From Candidatus Omnitrophota bacterium (GTDB lineage: Bacteria > Omnitrophota > Gorgyraeia > Gorgyraeales > Gorgyraeaceae), in assembly GCA_020057645.1 (NCBI GenBank), contig JAGVFL010000152.1, positions 1-7,651 on the forward strand: a stretch of 7,651 nucleotides of DNA, written 5' to 3'. How positions within the stretch are numbered: the stretch's first letter is position 1; each line of letters begins with the position of its first letter. The translations under genes and the position numbers were made by a program. The notes below the pieces were generated by a model that saw only the letters and a list, made by a program, of their open reading frames with translations, searched no databases and was not told where the DNA came from. Shown here piece by piece: positions 6,934 to 7,651 of this stretch.

Positions 6934-6939
6934 TATAAT
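6934..6939 (+). promoter_or_regulatory. -10 box of the second pstS promoter
   Basis: This is a perfect TATAAT. With 17-base spacing the -35 would be TGGACT (6911-6916), a four-of-six match that overlaps the repeat array, as expected for an activator-dependent promoter. Transcription would begin near 6946, giving a leader of about 17 bases. Confidence 0.7.
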
Positions 6940-6951
6940 AAAAAACATAAC

Positions 6952-6959
6952 AAGGAGGA
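6952..6959 (+). promoter_or_regulatory. Strong ribosome binding site of the second pstS
   Basis: AAGGAGGA lies 4-5 bases before the ATG at 6963. It is essentially the same sequence and spacing as the site in front of the first pstS, and it fixes the start of this gene. Confidence 0.7.
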
Positions 6960-6962
6960 ATT

Positions 6963-7651
6963 ATGTTAAAAAAGTTATTATTTGTTTTTTTAGGGGTTAT
7001 ATTTCTGGCATCCATGATAGGGGCCGGCTCAAAGAATTCAATACAGATTAAAGGTTCTGACACAATGGTAAATCTTGGCCAGGCATGGGCAGAAAAGGAC
7101 ATGGATACAAATCCGGGTGATTTTATAGCGGTTACCGGCGGAGGTTCCGGAACCGGGCTTTCCAGTCTTATAAGCGCTACTTGCGATATAGCCATGAGTT
7201 CAAGGAATATAAAAGATAAAGAAATAGCTCTTGCTAGGAAAAAAGGCGTGAATCCTAACGAGATAATAGTTGCTTTAGATGGCCTGGCAGTTGTAGTGAA
7301 TCCGTCCAACCTGGTAAGCAAACTTACATTAGACCAGCTGGCAGGTATTTTTACAGGCAGGATATCTAACTGGAGGGATGTCGGCGGTAAGGATGAAAAG
7401 ATAGTTTTGCTTTCCAGGGAAGTGAATTCAGGCACGCATGTCTATTTTAAGGAGCATGTGTTGAGGAAAAACGACCCCAATAGCAAAGAAGAGTTTGCGC
7501 CAGGCGCTTTAATGCTTTCATCGTCCCAGGCTATTGCTGATGAGGTGGCTGGCAATCCTTCTGCTATAGGATATTACGGAATGGGCTATATTTCAGCCAG
7601 GCAAAAACCAGTTGCTATAGCCAAAGACGAAAAATCAGAATACGTAGAGCC
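6963..7651 (+). CDS. pstS: Second PstS-type phosphate-binding protein (partial, cut by the window edge)
   Basis: The frame from ATG 6963 stays open to the right edge (229 codons plus two bases). It encodes a short signal peptide (KK, hydrophobic core about 5-19, cleavage near residue 20-22) and then the PstS fold: IKGSDTMVNLGQAWAE (29-44), GGGSGTGLSSLI (59-70), CDIAMSSRNIK (74-84), LDGLAVVVNP (105-114), LTLDQLAGIFTGRISNW (121-137), the SREVNSGTHVYF ligand-binding stretch (151-162) and AIGYYGMGYI (201-210). It differs clearly from the first PstS: GSDTM replaces GSSTV and REVNSGTH replaces GTDSGTF. This matches the subgroup usually annotated as the ptsS_2 / PstS-family binding protein. Its own five-unit PHO box suggests strong starvation induction. 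It may begin a second pst operon beyond the window, or feed the first permease as an alternative binding protein. About 40-60 residues are probably missing. Confidence 0.92.
   Translation, partial: MLKKLLFVFLGVIFLASMIGAGSKNSIQIKGSDTMVNLGQAWAEKDMDTNPGDFIAVTGGGSGTGLSSLISATCDIAMSSRNIKDKEIALARKKGVNPNEIIVALDGLAVVVNPSNLVSKLTLDQLAGIFTGRISNWRDVGGKDEKIVLLSREVNSGTHVYFKEHVLRKNDPNSKEEFAPGALMLSSSQAIADEVAGNPSAIGYYGMGYISARQKPVAIAKDEKSEYVE

Noticed and set aside
6884..7435. Long open frame on the minus strand across the second pstS and its promoter.
   Set aside because: It runs antisense to a clear PstS-family protein with its own ribosome binding site and promoter. The minus-strand translation is low in complexity (serine/proline-rich) and resembles no family.

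Overview
The window looks like part of the phosphate-starvation (Pho) region of a diderm (Gram-negative type) bacterium. The outer-membrane beta-barrel protein at the left end, with its N-terminal signal peptide and C-terminal phenylalanine, supports an outer membrane. Base composition is moderately AT-rich, genes are tightly packed and almost all have strong purine-rich ribosome binding sites. Nothing here fixes the phylum. The gene set and the long-form LOG protein would fit an uncultured lineage such as Omnitrophota, but that is a guess.

Layout: bases 1-105 hold the last 34 codons of an upstream gene I do not recognise. From 133 to 5670 six genes on the + strand form one compact operon: a putative porin, pstS, pstC, pstA, pstB and phoU. 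Gaps are 10 bases or fewer after the porin, with 0, -8, +5 and -1 bases at the later junctions. A 139-base intergenic region follows, with a 10-bp inverted repeat and a near-consensus sigma70 promoter (TTGAAA, 17 bases, TATAAT). This promoter serves a LOG-family (TIGR00730-like) Rossmann protein at 5810-6850. A second, 112-base intergenic region carries five tandem 11-base units of the form TTTTACA plus a TATAAT box. I read this as a multi-repeat PHO box. It drives a second pstS-type gene that starts at 6963 and runs off the right edge.

How the genes work together: phosphate would enter the periplasm through the porin, be captured by PstS and be imported by the PstC-PstA permease powered by the PstB ATPase. 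PhoU would relay transporter status to a PhoR/PhoB-type two-component system, which is not encoded in the window. The second PstS belongs to a different subgroup from the first. It has its own apparent Pho-responsive promoter, so it may add another binding protein under starvation or begin a second transporter operon.

The least ordinary features are the five-unit PHO-box array and a 16-bp near-perfect hairpin placed exactly at the pstC stop / pstA start, which suggests translational coupling. A second hairpin lies just inside pstC, next to a TTG start that abuts the pstS stop. I see no mobile element, CRISPR array, RNA gene or clearly new defence or metabolic system.
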